Of a DNA stretch of 64,000 nucleotides, positions 9,001-19,851 are shown in pieces. Under the pieces are notes generated by a model. It made no database searches. It saw only the letters and a list, made by a program, of their open reading frames with translations, and had not been told where the DNA came from. This DNA is from Phytophthora colocasiae (lineage: Eukaryota > Oomycota > Peronosporomycetes > Peronosporales > Peronosporaceae), in contig JAGKQI010000081.1 of assembly GCA_018806915.1 (NCBI GenBank), positions 682,001-746,000 on the forward strand, written 5' to 3'. The translations under genes were made by a program, and so were the position numbers. Within the stretch, counting starts at the first letter, position 1, and each line of letters opens with the position of its first letter.

Positions 9001-11431
9001 GCTTGCCTCGCTGTTCAAGTCTGCCGGCCTCCAAGGACGTCTGGGACAATGGTCTGCTCTTCTGTCCCCGTGGACACTCGAGATCACGAAGTGTACGAAG
9101 GGGGAGGATGAAATACTGGGGGCGATCGCAGCTAACATAACGCCCCGATCGGAGATCGACGAAGCTCTGATCGCGATCGCGCCGCGAAAGGAGCCAAAAC
9201 GTCGGATCCAGATGCCGATCCCCACTGTAGACCCAGATGAGGAGTTGTGGGTTATAAGTTTCGACGGATCGGCACGCGTGAAACGAGGAGGAGGCGCTTT
9301 CAGCGCGATCGTGTGGAGTTTACCAGAGTGGAAGGTGATCAAGGCTAGATCGGATTATGCTGAAAGCCTCACTGTCAATGAAGCGGAATACCGTGGACTC
9401 TTGCTAGGTCTTGGCATGATCGCACAGTTAGAACGCCGCCGTTTGGTCGTTTGTGGCGATTCGAATCTGGTAATCCGACAAGTCCGGGGCGAGATCGACT
9501 GCAAGGCGCCAGGATTGACGCTACTGAAACAGAAGGTGCTAGATCACTTGCGGAATTGGGGAGATCACGAGCTGGTCCATGTGAAGAGAGACTGGAATGG
9601 GAGCGCAGATAGCTTGGCGAGTGCCGCGCTGCAGCGAGGAAGCGGGATCGAAGTCCACGATGAGACAGATCGATGCGATCTGATCACCTGAATCGGCTTA
9701 ATGAGGTGTTGATCCCTCGAGTTGAAGATCGATCTGTGCAAGTGTCGGCAGTAGCCACGCGTGCAGCCCGAGCGCGACCTGGCGCCGCTGTCTTGCGAGA
9801 GGAACTGATCCGGGAGATGCGGGTTGATCGGATCAGGCGAGCCCAGGACGAGGAGGTCTGGATCGCAGGACTAAAGAAGTACCTGGCTGGGCAGATCGCG
9901 GATCTTACTCGAGCCGAATCCGGATCCTACGCCAAGATCGCCTCCGAGTACGAGGTAGATGAACAAGATCTGTTGTTTTACTGCCCACCAGGGCCGAGAT
10001 CAAGAGGTGATCGCGATCGCCTGATGAGACTTGTAGTTCCAGAAACGCTACAGCAGGATGTCCTCCACCACTATCATACGACTCTGGAAGGAGGACATCA
10101 GGGATCGGACGCACTTATCAGCGGATCCGAGATCATTTCCACTGGAGGGATTATATCGGAGCGTGCAGCGATACGTAGGCGAGTGTGTAGATTGTGAGAC
10201 CGGGAAGGGAGACCCACGATCCGGGGCGAGTCGCCGGGGAATCTGCAGGCGACATACCCATTCCAGATCATAGCAATGGATCACATACCTTCTCTGCCCA
10301 GATCCAACAAAGGCAACACCGAACTACTGATCTGGGTCGATCTGTTCACGGGATATGTGATCGCAAAGGCCAGTTCCTCCCGATCGGCCCAGACCGTCGC
10401 GGAATCTTATGAAGAATGCGTGTTCCGCAGATTTGGTGCTAGCGAGATGATCAGGCACGATCGAGAACCGGGTTTCATGTCCGACTTCTTCAGATCGTTC
10501 AATAAGATCCTGGGGCAGCGACAACGGGCGACGATGGCCTACCGGCCGCAAGCCAACGGGACTGCGGAACGGATGGTGCAAACGGCGACTAGGGCGATCA
10601 AGATGTATGTTCAAGATCTCGATCAGAAGGACTGGGATGAATACGCGGAGAGACTGACGTTCGCCATTAATACGGCTCACGATCGGGTTCGGGAGATACC
10701 CCTCATTACCTGGTACATGGATGGGATCCGAGATCGACGTTGGAGGCAACGATCCCGATCGGATCGACCAGACGCCACGATCGCGATCCAAGACGGTGGA
10801 GGGATCGGGTTCAGAGATACTACCAGCAGTCGCGAGCAGGTCAACGCTAGACTACGAGAGGCGATTGCAGATCGAGCCGATCGGCACAATGAGGATGTCG
10901 ATCCGCATCAGATCGAAGCTGGATCACGAGTTTGGCTATACCTAGATCGTCTGAAGGAAGGGTATGCACGTAAACTCGCTCACCTTTGGCACGGCCCGTT
11001 CCGTGTTGCAGAGAAGCTCAACGAATTCACGATCAAGCTGGAGATCGCGGGATCTGATTACCATATCTTTCCAGTGGTCCATGTTTCTAAGCTAAAGCTG
11101 GTGCGGAATTTTCCGGATCGACCGCGGGTCGAGTTGACTGTGGATGAAGCAGATCGGCTAGATTTCGATGAGATCCTCCTTCCGGAGGACAGTTGGGTCC
11201 CAGATCTGGATGCCGACGAGTACGAGGTCGAACGGATCTCGGACATGCGAAGTGAAACGGACTCGCTACGGCCGGATCTATCGTGAATTCCTGGTGCACT
11301 GGGTCGGTTATGATGAACCAACTTGGGTCGACGAAGCTGATCTTAACTGTGGAGCCATACTGAGCGCGTTCCTACGTGATCATGCTAACCGAAATCGGTT
11401 TGGCGTGATGCAGTCGCACGAAGAGGTGTAG
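6047..11431 (+). pseudogene. pol: Gypsy-1 pol (protease, RT, RNase H x2, integrase, chromodomain), broken
   Basis: Order of domains: aspartic protease (LLLDTGAEVSIL near 6170); RT from about 7500 with MPFGLKNAPQ and the active-site box YIDD near 8145; first RNase H (VYASDWAISAALMQ) near 8790; a second, complete RNase H (FDGSA, NEAEYRG, GDSN, GSADSLAS) at 9260-9640; integrase zinc region (HHYH...CVDC) at 10065-10200; integrase core (MDHIP, HDREPGF, NGTAERMVQ) from 10276; and a C-terminal chromodomain (EYEVERI...FLVHWVGYDEPTWV) at 11215-11330. The frame shifts near 6505, 7200, 7490, 9680, 10115 and 11270, and TAG occurs in frame at 8186-8188 just after YIDD. Some shifts could be programmed, but not all. 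This copy is very likely inactive in trans-independent terms. Confidence 0.85.
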
Positions 11432-11803
11432 ACGCAGAGAAGGCGACGTGACCGGGTCACAACGCCGAGATCGCGGATGCTGATCTGGATGTCTATCTGG
11501 ATCGGATGTGGAGATTTTATATTTTTCGTGGAGATTTTATATTTTTCTTGTATATGCATGTGAAACCGGAGTGATTGGATGGAAGGTGTGGAGATTTCGA
11601 AGATGCTAAGTGGGATCGAAACTGTAGAGTAAGTATGGAGAAGAACGCTGGTTTTGAAGCTGGAAAGATTACGTGGAATTGAAAGAGGCTAGGCTGGAGT
11701 CAGGATCGCGTGGCGAAGTACCGGATCGTGATAGAGAATATGTAAGCGTGCTGACCGACTCCGGGCTCAGCTGATCACCTCCGGACTGGTCGAGATCGCG
11801 GGA
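11432..11803. other. Convergent spacer between pol and the antisense ORF
   Basis: The 3' ends of pol and of the minus-strand ORF face each other here. It contains a perfect tandem duplication of 20 bases (GTGGAGATTTTATATTTTTC at 11508-11527 and 11528-11547), the only AT-rich part of the element. It may hold 3'-end signals for both strands. Confidence 0.5.
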
Positions 11804-13471
11804 TCAGGGAGTCCCAGGAGGTGTAGGTGGAGCAGGCGGGTTAAACTTGTTTTCGAGCCGTGGGATCTGCCGGGACGGGTGATCTGCCGGCCGATCGCGG
11901 TAATGGTTGCGCCAAGGGTCCTCCTGATCGCATTCTGCCAACGCAGAGATCAGATCGGTGGGCTCCGGTCGGTTCAGAGTCGGCTGGGCCAGGTTAGCCA
12001 TTCGGGAGGCCGATCCGGGGTACCAGTATACCCGATCACGGATAGTAGGGAAGTGCAGGAAGTAGGGATCGAGCAGAAGATCGATGTCCGCCCACATCGC
12101 CCTCATCATGGGCAGGAATCGTCCCAACAGCAGCCGCCAACGTTCTCCGGTACTGCTACGCCGTTGCCGACGCTCGAGGTAATACTGACGGAGATCAGGA
12201 TCAGCTTCATACATCGCCTTCGTGATCTCGAGATAATGGGTCGATTCCCAGTAGGCCTGCAGGTGATCTGACTCGAAGGCGGCGTAGGCATCCGCGATCT
12301 GCCCCAGCATGGTTCCAGCACGACGATGTAGACCGAGATCGAAGGTGAGGGGGGCCGGTCGGTTGCGGAGCACCTCCCAAGGTCGGGTAGCAAGTAGGGC
12401 CTGCACGTTGGGCCCAGTGATCAGGCTAGCCAACCAACCGACCCCGGCTCGGGAAGGGCGATTAGCCGGTGATCTCGCGGGGTAGAGGAATCCGGGAGGT
12501 AGCAGCAGCCTCTTGGACAATGTGGAGAGGATCATACCGACGATCGCCAAAGTTCCGACGAACATCGGATCCCACGAGAAGACATCACCAGCCGCAAACT
12601 GCCGGACGTTCGCATACCCGGGAATAGACGAGCTGATCGCGAACAGGGGACGGTGCAGCTGGGGGCGTGGCGAGCCGCCGGGAGAGCCGCCACCCGGAGA
12701 TCCTCCACCGGGAGGGCTCCCGCCAGCTGGACTACCCCTCGGGGACCCCTGAGGAGAAGTGATCGGAGTCTGTGGGGAACTGCCGCCCGGAGGTGTCGGC
12801 TGCGCCTGAGGCGTCGATGGAGCAGGCCCCCCTTGATCACCGGATGCTGGAGGAGGATTTCCATGCCGGCGGTGCCACGACAGCGATCGGAGTATCGTAG
12901 CCCGAAGAGCGTCGTCGGATCCAGCGCCAGAATCCTCCGCGTCATCGTCATGCTCTGGATCGGGTTTACGTTTGGACCGATCCGAGCCACCCTTCTTCAG
13001 GGAAGGTGCTTCCACGGTCACTTGCGAGGTGGCCTGGGTGCGATCTGCTTCCTCCGCATCCGGCCCAGTCGGGATCGCGGGTTCAGGACCCAGATCGAAG
13101 GGGTCTGGGCTTTCCTCGTGCTTTTCTTCGAGCTCGGTCGCCTGGGCCTGGCCACCGGGTTGGTCTCCAGCGGGAACATCAGGTGGGGCCGCGTCGTGAT
13201 CGGCCGGGGGAGGCTCCGTCCGCGAGGTCTTGTGCGGGGGCGATGTAGCAGGAGATGGGGGCGGACTGAGAGCACTTTTGACCCCCCGTTCATCTTGAGC
13301 AGCGCGGAGCCGAGACACCATTTCGGTCAGGACGTTGGTGGTCGCCATTACGTCACCTTCTGCCTGATCGTAGTTCTCCTGCAATGCCTGAAGACTCGCT
13401 TCTAACTCCTGCACTTCGGCATGGGTACCGATCAGATCATTCTCTACGACAAACAGAATATGAGTGATCAT
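11804..13471 (-). CDS. Gypsy-1 antisense ORF B, unknown protein with Pro/Gly repeats and a membrane segment
   Basis: 555 codons without interruption, on the strand opposite to gag-pol. Residues 1-60 are likely coiled coil (VQELEASLQALQENYDQAE). Residues 65-200 are Pro/Asp/Glu/Ser-rich. There follows a run of GSPPGGGSP-type repeats, then a hydrophobic segment (FVGTLAIVGMILSTL), then about 230 residues that look folded and rich in Trp, Tyr and Arg (HLQAYWESTHYLEITKAMY, LLGRFLPMMRAMW, RVYWYPGSASRM). The C-terminus is Pro-rich. No family is recognised. Its frame stays open while pol is broken, and it has the same GATC bias, so it is part of the element. A plus-strand frame opposite it (12653-13405) is shorter and lower in complexity. 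Confidence 0.55.
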   Translation of the reverse strand: MITHILFVVENDLIGTHAEVQELEASLQALQENYDQAEGDVMATTNVLTEMVSRLRAAQDERGVKSALSPPPSPATSPPHKTSRTEPPPADHDAAPPDVPAGDQPGGQAQATELEEKHEESPDPFDLGPEPAIPTGPDAEEADRTQATSQVTVEAPSLKKGGSDRSKRKPDPEHDDDAEDSGAGSDDALRATILRSLSWHRRHGNPPPASGDQGGPAPSTPQAQPTPPGGSSPQTPITSPQGSPRGSPAGGSPPGGGSPGGGSPGGSPRPQLHRPLFAISSSIPGYANVRQFAAGDVFSWDPMFVGTLAIVGMILSTLSKRLLLPPGFLYPARSPANRPSRAGVGWLASLITGPNVQALLATRPWEVLRNRPAPLTFDLGLHRRAGTMLGQIADAYAAFESDHLQAYWESTHYLEITKAMYEADPDLRQYYLERRQRRSSTGERWRLLLGRFLPMMRAMWADIDLLLDPYFLHFPTIRDRVYWYPGSASRMANLAQPTLNRPEPTDLISALAECDQEDPWRNHYRDRPADHPSRQIPRLENKFNPPAPPTPPGTP

Positions 13472-13506
13472 GGTCAGGTGGAGGGGGATCTAGACTATAT
13501 GCGCAC

Positions 13507-14480
13507 CTAGACGAGTGGATCGTTGTCGCTCGGCGCTGAGATCCGCCTGTGCTCTGTCACGATCTGCGAACGCTGGTCTCGTTCCACGAGTAGGCGATCC
13601 CGCTCCGAAGTGACTCGGTTCAGTTCGGAGTTAGCGTGGGCGAGTTGATCGGTGGCTAGAGTCACGTTCACCAGCGATACTGGTCAGGAAGCGATCGCTC
13701 GGGCGGAGTCCGCCAGGCTCGATCTCGCTCAGCCAGGGCCAATCGGGTGGGAGCCCCTGTCGAAGGCGTGGGGCTGGAATCCAGTTGGAGATGTGCAAGA
13801 TCAGCCGAGATCCGGTTGTAGCTGGCCTTGGCAGTGATGGAGTCTTGCTTCGCCTCAGCCAGATCGCAAGCATGGATCCGGGCTTCCGCCTGGAGATCCT
13901 GGATCTCGTTGGTGGCTTGTTCCACCTCTTCGGTCAGACGATCCCTGTCCTCTGTAGCTCGATCTAGGTCTGCCTGGGCAGAGTTGAGACGCCGCGCGAA
14001 CTCGTCGCGTTCCGATCGGAGCTGGTGAACCTGCATACGCAATCCATCGAGATCAGAGGCTTCCTCCGCGAGATCAGCGATCTCGCGCTCCAGATCGCAA
14101 TCTCGCCCTGCTGGTCTGCCCGGAACCGCTCCATGGCGTCGACATGCGCCCGAAGTTCCATGGCTTCACGACTTAGTTGATCACCTTAGCGCACCCCGCG
14201 ATCCCCACCAGGACAGCCCGGCCTCGGCCCAGCCTCATCGGATGAGAGCGGGCGTGCGTGGTCTGGAGCCGGACCCGACGAACGTCGCGAGATGTCGGAA
14301 TGGGGAGATGGCGGACCGTCGGGGGATCTTGGGGAACCGGGAGGTGTAGGCAAATAATCGCTCCCGGGATCACTTCCTTGCTGGCTCCTGGAGACTGGAA
14401 GGGATCCGTTGGTGGTGGTCGAAGTGTTGTCGGGGTGACTTGTGCCTTGGGCTGAAGATTGGAGAATGAGACCTGAAGTG
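13507..14480 (-). pseudogene. Gypsy-1 antisense ORF A, Ser/Pro-rich then coiled coil, frameshifted
   Basis: Reading down the minus strand from near the 3' LTR: a Ser/Pro-rich part (PTPPGSPRSPDGPPSPHSD) at about 14190-14480, then a long heptad-rich coiled coil in three frames (ELRAHVDAMERFRADQQGE; LERE..DLAEEASDLDGL; QVHQLRSERDEFARRLNSA; RDRLTEEVEQATNEIQDLQ; VTSERDRLLVERDQRSQIV), ending at a TAG near 13507. Frameshifts lie near 14165, 14090 and 13690. It precedes ORF B by 36 bases in the same direction, like the first of a two-gene antisense unit. Function unknown; coiled coils often mediate self-assembly. Confidence 0.45.
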
Positions 14481-14515
14481 GACCGAGACGGACCAACTTG
14501 CAGGCTGGGGGCGGA

Positions 14516-15133
14516 TGTGGTGAAGCGCGAATAAGAAATCCGAGAAAAGGCAACGTCAGGCCCTAAGAGAGTCGGATCAAGCGACAGGGGCCTCTGGCGA
14601 AGCAAGATGTCAGTTGATGACCCCAGATTGCGCGAACGATGGCTGACGAATGGATCCAGATCGATGTTCGTCTGGATCTCGCCAGCGATGAATGGATGGC
14701 GTCTTGGTCAAGTGAGACTAAGTGATTGGAGAACCCGTCGTGCGGTCCCGCGTGGCGGCTCAGGGTCGGAGGAGAAAAGGGCGCCTTGCCTGAGGTCGCA
14801 TGAGAAGGAGATCAAGGCGGCAGAGGGTCGGGATCGGTGTGATCTATGGTGGGCCGGTGACAACATAACCGTGAGATGCCGCCGAGGGGACCTGATGGCA
14901 GTGTTAGTCGCGTGGGGAGTGGTGATCAAGTCTGGGAAGCTCAAGACCTGGAATGTCGACGACGCAGGCACGCGAGATCAAGTATGAAGGCTGCTGATCG
15001 GGATCATTGTTCAAGACGGTGGACCAAGATCGATGACCGAGATGGTTGATCGAGATCGGCTGATCGCCAGATCGGCTGATCGCCAGATCGCCAGATCGCC
15101 TGATCGCCAGATCGGCAGATCGAGATCGCGATC
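14516..15133 (+). repeat. 3' LTR of Gypsy-1
   Basis: Identical to the 5' LTR over the first 540 or so bases as far as I can compare by eye. The GATCGCCA-type tandem tract is about 64 bases shorter. Confidence 0.8.
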
Positions 15134-15685
15134 TGTGTGGAGAGAGCTGAAGGCAGAGGGATGGACGCGGAAGCCACCGCCACGTCGGAGCTTGGAGGAC
15201 CGCTACAAGTATATCAGACCAGCGGGTCATGCGAACGGGACGGTTGGCATCGACTACTTTTTGGGCGAGGAGAGCGTGCTGGAGTACTAAAGTGCGTTGC
15301 TGGTCAGCAGTCTTCTAACAAGCATTCTTTGACTACAGTGCTGAGTAACTGGGATGCCGCGTCTGCACGAGCGTCGAGCCGCTCTACTCGTCTTGATACT
15401 ACCAACAGTACGTACAATGCTGCATACCACCCTGTATATTATGCTGCATCTACAACCGTATGATATGTTGCATCTGATATTGCAGCTTTGCAACGGCGCC
15501 GTTCAAACTTTGCCCTCGCTGCAGAGCCTACGATTCATGCGATTGCATCTGTCAGTACCGTTGAAGCCGAAGGTAAAGACTGTCATTTTCTGTGATCTAT
15601 ACCGTGATCAACAATATGGTTCGTTGTATGTAAAGTAGAACATGAAGCTAGCGCAGCACCTCAGCTGACAGTTGAAGAGGATCTC
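15134..15685. other. Left part of the piggyBac remnant, no clear gene
   Basis: It lies between the Gypsy-1 3' LTR and the first acidic ORF of the transposase. It is rich in TGCTGCAT words (15418 to 15480), which recur in the transposase introns and after its stop, as expected for subterminal repeats. Short frames at 15033-15463 show no motif. Confidence 0.4.
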
Positions 15686-18376
15686 TTGTCTGCAGAATCC
15701 GCACCGACCACGCCAAACCGCTCTCGACCAGTCTCTCCGCTTATAGCGACGTCACCTCACATTGACCGTGACGTACTGGAGGTAGAGGACGATGATACCC
15801 CATCGCTGGCGTCGGTATCGAGTGCGGGTGATGACTCAGCATGGGTTCCAACGGCAGACGGTGATGATGCTTCCGTCGCGACAGCAGACGACGATGACGC
15901 TTCTGTCGCTTCGATTGAAGTGCAAGATGGTACGTAGCATCTTATGCTGCATCATAAACTGGATCTAAGCTGAATATGTTCCGGATTCGAAGTATTGACA
16001 TTTTTTCTGTGTTTGGCATGTGGAGACGATGAAGATGATCTGAGCCTACGGGGCAGCGAGCTACTATCAGACAACTACGATGGTTTGAATACTGTCGCCG
16101 CCGATGAAGACGAAGATCAGTATGGAGCTATTGGGTCGGGTGATGAGGCTGAACACGATGATGTGGACACTGGCGAGTACGACTCTGACGAGGGCAGGAT
16201 CTCGATGCATGCCAGATGACATTGTGGATGATCCTGAGGAGACGAAGTCGGAAGTTGCCGCTGAAGTGCTTTTTGCCGAGCGCTGTTTGGAGAGCTTTGG
16301 AGGGAGGGATGAAGTGCGTGCAGGTAACCTGCAAGATGCGGTGTTGCGAGGCATGGCGGCAACAGGTTGGGAGGACGTCGAGCAGCCGGACGTCTACGAG
16401 CACATGATGGCGCCCTACGAACCGGTCAACAACGCGACCAGCTACCCCGGCTTGCGTCAAGGCTATTCGGGTCCAACTGCGGAGGCATTGCGGCACGGTG
16501 ACTCTCCAATGGCGCTGTTTTTCTTCTTCCTACCCGTTGTGCTGTGGCAGCATATTGCTGTCTGTTCAAATGAGTATCATCGGGAGATGTTGCCACTACG
16601 GATTGAAGCTGCGTATTTGCGTTACCGGAAAAAGCAACAGCGTAACACTGATCTTCCCCGCAAGACTCGCCGAGACATTCAGCAAGAGCTTGAATCCATG
16701 AAGCCCGTCATGCCCCACGAGCTTTGCCAATTTGTCGGCTTACTGGTCGCAAGAACGATTGCTCCAAACCACGAGAAGCTATCAAACCATTGGAAGACAA
16801 CTGACGTCGGGGCGATTTCGCGAGGCTGTTTCGGTTCGGTTCTGGCGCGTGATCGGTTCATGGAGATCTCTCGAAACATTCACTTCAACCCGAACAATGA
16901 TCCTCGAGCGCATACAGACCGCGCGTGGAAGATAAGGAAGCTTGTCGAGGTGCTGCAACGGACCTTTGCTCGTGGGTATGTTGCACCCTCACACCTGGCA
17001 TTTGATGAAGCTGTGCTACCTAGTCGGTCGTCCTTCAACAAGATGAGAGTCTACATGAAGGACAAGCCCCACAAGTGGGGCACAAAGCTCTTCATGTTGT
17101 GCAGCGGCATCACTGCGTACTGCATTCGGTAAGTTTTTTTTTGGACTCCGGTTCCATCTATGCTGAATTATGCAGTTTACTAACTATTTTTTGGTGAAAC
17201 TATGCTGCATATGAACAGCTTCGAAGTTTACTGTGGAAAAAAGCAGCATGCAAGCGACGCTCACAAACCTGACATGAAGTCGGGCCCAGCTGCTGTGGTT
17301 AGAAATTTGCTGGAGGTGTTCGGACCCGAAGCTCGGAAGCAAGGCATGCGGCTGATTGTCATTGATCGATTCTACACATCGGTGGCGTTGGCCATACAGC
17401 TTCTCCTCATGGGGTTTTACTGCGTTGGCACAATCATGACGAACCGCCTCGGATACTGCAAAGAGGTCGTTGAGAAGGAGAAGAGCCGTCCCCGGTCTGT
17501 AGAGCGAGGGTCGTTCAAGGTAGCTAAGTCTAAACTCGTCCCAAACATGGCGGCAATTAGTTGGTGGGACTCGCGACCTGTCCACTTCCTGTGTACAGGT
17601 GGAGCACAGAAATTGACAGAGTTGGCCGTCAGGATGGTGCGGAAAAAGTCGAGGTCCCATGCCCCAGAGTGGTGAAAGACTACCACGCCTTCATGGGTGG
17701 TGTGGACGTCCACGACCAGCTGAGGCTGCAACGCTACTCTCTCCAGCGCTCACTCCGTTTTCGGAAGTACTACAAGTCGCTAGCGCTGGGACTGATCGAC
17801 GTAGGGATTGTAAACAGCTACATTGTCCACAAGGCCTACCACAAGAACAAGACTTCAAAGCCCTTGACGCACGTCAAGTACATGGTCAAGCTCCATCTCC
17901 AGCTGACACAACTTCACGCTGCAGACATGTACGAAGGAAACACCTTCGGTACGCAAGTCCATATCAGCGCGCCAGCGTACACTACTGTGCCAACTGGTCC
18001 CAGTCAACAATCAAAGCACGCTGCACGGCAGGTCGATGAGTGGCGCGATCAGGACAAACAAGCCAAGAGACGTCAACGAGCGTGCAAAGTCTGTTCTGCC
18101 TTGCGCACCGACACCAAGCGAGCGTCAACGACGTCGTTCTTCTGCGGTGACTGCAGTCAAATGGGACCGGTATTTCTCTGCATGAAAGGTCGCCGACAAG
18201 TCCGCGGACTTACAATGACGTGCTGGGATATATGGCACAACGAGTGGTCAAATGGAAAATTGATCCCTGTGGAGAGCGCGAAGCCAATCCGTCAGAAGGC
18301 AGCTGATACGGCTTCAGAGCCACCATCAACTCCTGGTACTCCTGCTTTGCGCAAGAAGCGCCGCACAAGCCCGTAG
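15686..18376 (+). pseudogene. piggyBac-type transposase, two frameshifts
   Basis: The acidic N-terminal part runs from 15686 through a likely intron (GTACGT near 15932) to an Asp/Glu/Ser-rich stretch. The catalytic region follows: first Asp in AFDEAVLPSRSSFNKMRVYM near 17010, second in LIVIDRFYTSVALA near 17365, third in FMGGVDVHDQLRLQRYS near 17695. An intron at 17129-17218 (GTAAGT, branch-like ACTAAC, CAG) joins YCIR to FEVYCGKK cleanly. The C-terminal Cys-rich part (CKVC...CGDC) fits the zinc-binding tail of piggyBac proteins. Single-base frameshifts lie near 16195 and 17600, so this copy is dead. The TTAA-linked ends proposed for it lie at 1858 and 22374. Confidence 0.8.
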
Positions 18377-19172
18377 ATGCTAGGCTGCATATTAGACTGT
18401 TAGTAAGCTGCATAATATGCAGCCTTATCGTATATGTGTTACCTTTTGACTAGCATTGGTTCACGTATCTACATGTACTACGCTCGCTGAAAGTTGGTGT
18501 GTGATGCACGTTTTCACACGTTCCGATCCTGACCTGCATCTTTGATGCCTTGCTTACGCACATGATATAGCGTGTCGAGTGATTGCTTTGCCAGCTGTAT
18601 TCTTCTTCATTTGTAGTTTGTATTGTGCAAAGAATGGTTACGGACACACCATGTGCTTGCGAGACTTGTAGGGGTGACATCCCTACTTCGCTTATGGCAT
18701 TTTTGTATGAGGAAGTATCGAATTCTGAATTTTGGAAAATGGAGACTACACCGATCGACAGAATGCAGCGTCCATAAAAAGGGCGCCTGTGATATAAAAT
18801 TGTGTGCACATTTTGTTATCAACCAATCAAATTGCCCGATGCAGCGTTCAATCGCTAAAATAAAACTCCACCAGCCACTCGATAAAACAGAGGTCTCCAC
18901 CAGCCACTCGATAAAATGGAGGAAGCGGACGAGGAGTCCTCGCAGCCCCCACCACCCGCGACAGTATTGCAGGAAGGGGTGTGTATTTTTTTCATGTGTA
19001 TAAATAATTATTTTCATGTATGTCTTAAAATCATGTGGATCACTAAATATGAATGTGACACGATGAAAATCGCGTGGGGTTCACTTTTTTCCATGTGTAA
19101 ATTGCCAATGGGTCGCTCCTGAAACCTCAAAGCACCCAAAGCCCAATTCAGTAGAACCAGTGCATTGATGTT
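18377..19172 (+). other. piggyBac 3' flank and start of a transposon scrap
   Basis: 18384-18425 holds GCTGCATA/TATGCAGC repeats, one of them a palindrome, after the transposase stop. CCACCAGCCACTCGATAAAA occurs twice (18869-18888 and 18898-18917), immediately before an ATG at 18916 that opens a short acidic/Pro-rich peptide (MEEADEESSQPPPPATVLQE). This resembles a first exon, followed by AT-rich sequence with TTTTCATG words. No complete gene is visible. Confidence 0.4.
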
Positions 19173-19845
19173 TTGGCGCAAGTGGACCAAAGCATCCGGA
19201 AACACTTCTGGAGGGAGAGGTTCGAGTTGAAGTGTGATCTTTCCGCAGGCTTTCATCTACACCGTAGTCGTCTTTCCCGACAACTCGAATACACACGCGC
19301 ATTTTATCTCGTGCTTACAATGCACCACGCCGCTCTCCTCGCGTTTTGGCACTGTCATCGACAAGGCTGTCGACACCGGCAACGCAAGCCTCGGACTCCG
19401 TTTCAGCGTCGGCTTGATGTCGAAGCCCGTCGTCGCCGAGACCACCGTGTCGTCCGAGCGGCTCTCGTGTCGCCATCGACTTCTCCGTTCATGAAGCTGT
19501 TCAGCTCCGGGGACGAGCAGTCGTTGACAGGGTTTGATCATACTTCTTTCGCGTACATTCTTGAGCGCTACGCACCACTTTACGATTCGCTCTTCGTATT
19601 CTGCTGATGGCTGTATCCGCCAGCTTGACGACAACACCAGTCTTGGAGGAAGACCACGCAGCATGACGGCTTTGATGAGTTTCGCTCTGGCATTGGCGAG
19701 GACTCGCACGCGTGGGTCGGAATACATTTTCTGTATGCTGTTTGGTGTTACGCACACCGTTTGCTCGCTGTCATCACGGCTTGCGCTATCAATTGTCGCG
19801 AAGTCGGTGCAACTTTTACCGCGGTGCAGGGGCGTACAGTGAACC
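19173..19845 (+). pseudogene. Harbinger-type transposase N-terminal fragment
   Basis: Reading across frames gives KLFSSGDEQSLTGFDHTSF, YILERYAPLYDS, then GGRPRSMTALMSFALALA and RTRTRGSEYIFCMLFGVT. This order (GD-Q-L-...-FDH-F, GRPR, ALALAxTRTRG, FGVT) is the N-terminal half of oomycete PIF/Harbinger DDE transposases as I know them. The frame shifts near 19530 to 19610 and the catalytic DDE part is missing, cut off by the LTR-like block at 19852. An opposite-strand frame (19257-19883) is longer but has no motif. Confidence 0.55.
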
Positions 19846-19851
19846 TGGAAG

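Larger units (their letters stand above)
2106..15133 (+). mobile_element. Gypsy-1: chromodomain-type LTR retrotransposon with antisense ORFs
   Basis: Two direct LTRs (2106-2787 and 14516-15133) enclose a leader, an unassigned ORF, gag with zinc knuckles, protease, RT, two RNase H domains, integrase and a chromodomain, all plus strand, then about 2.7 kb of minus-strand coding sequence up to the 3' LTR. Aligned parts of the LTRs look identical outside a GATC-rich repeat tract, so the insertion is young, yet pol carries several frameshifts and a TAG. A purine run (GGGGGCGGA) just before 14516 could be the polypurine tract. The exact ends are uncertain: CTGTG occurs at both outer borders (2105-2109 and 15133-15137) and may be the target duplication. 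The whole element is strikingly rich in GATC. Confidence 0.85.

Noticed and set aside
12653..13405. 250-codon plus-strand frame opposite antisense ORF B
   Set aside because: Arg-rich, low complexity, shorter than ORF B and without motifs; best explained as a shadow.
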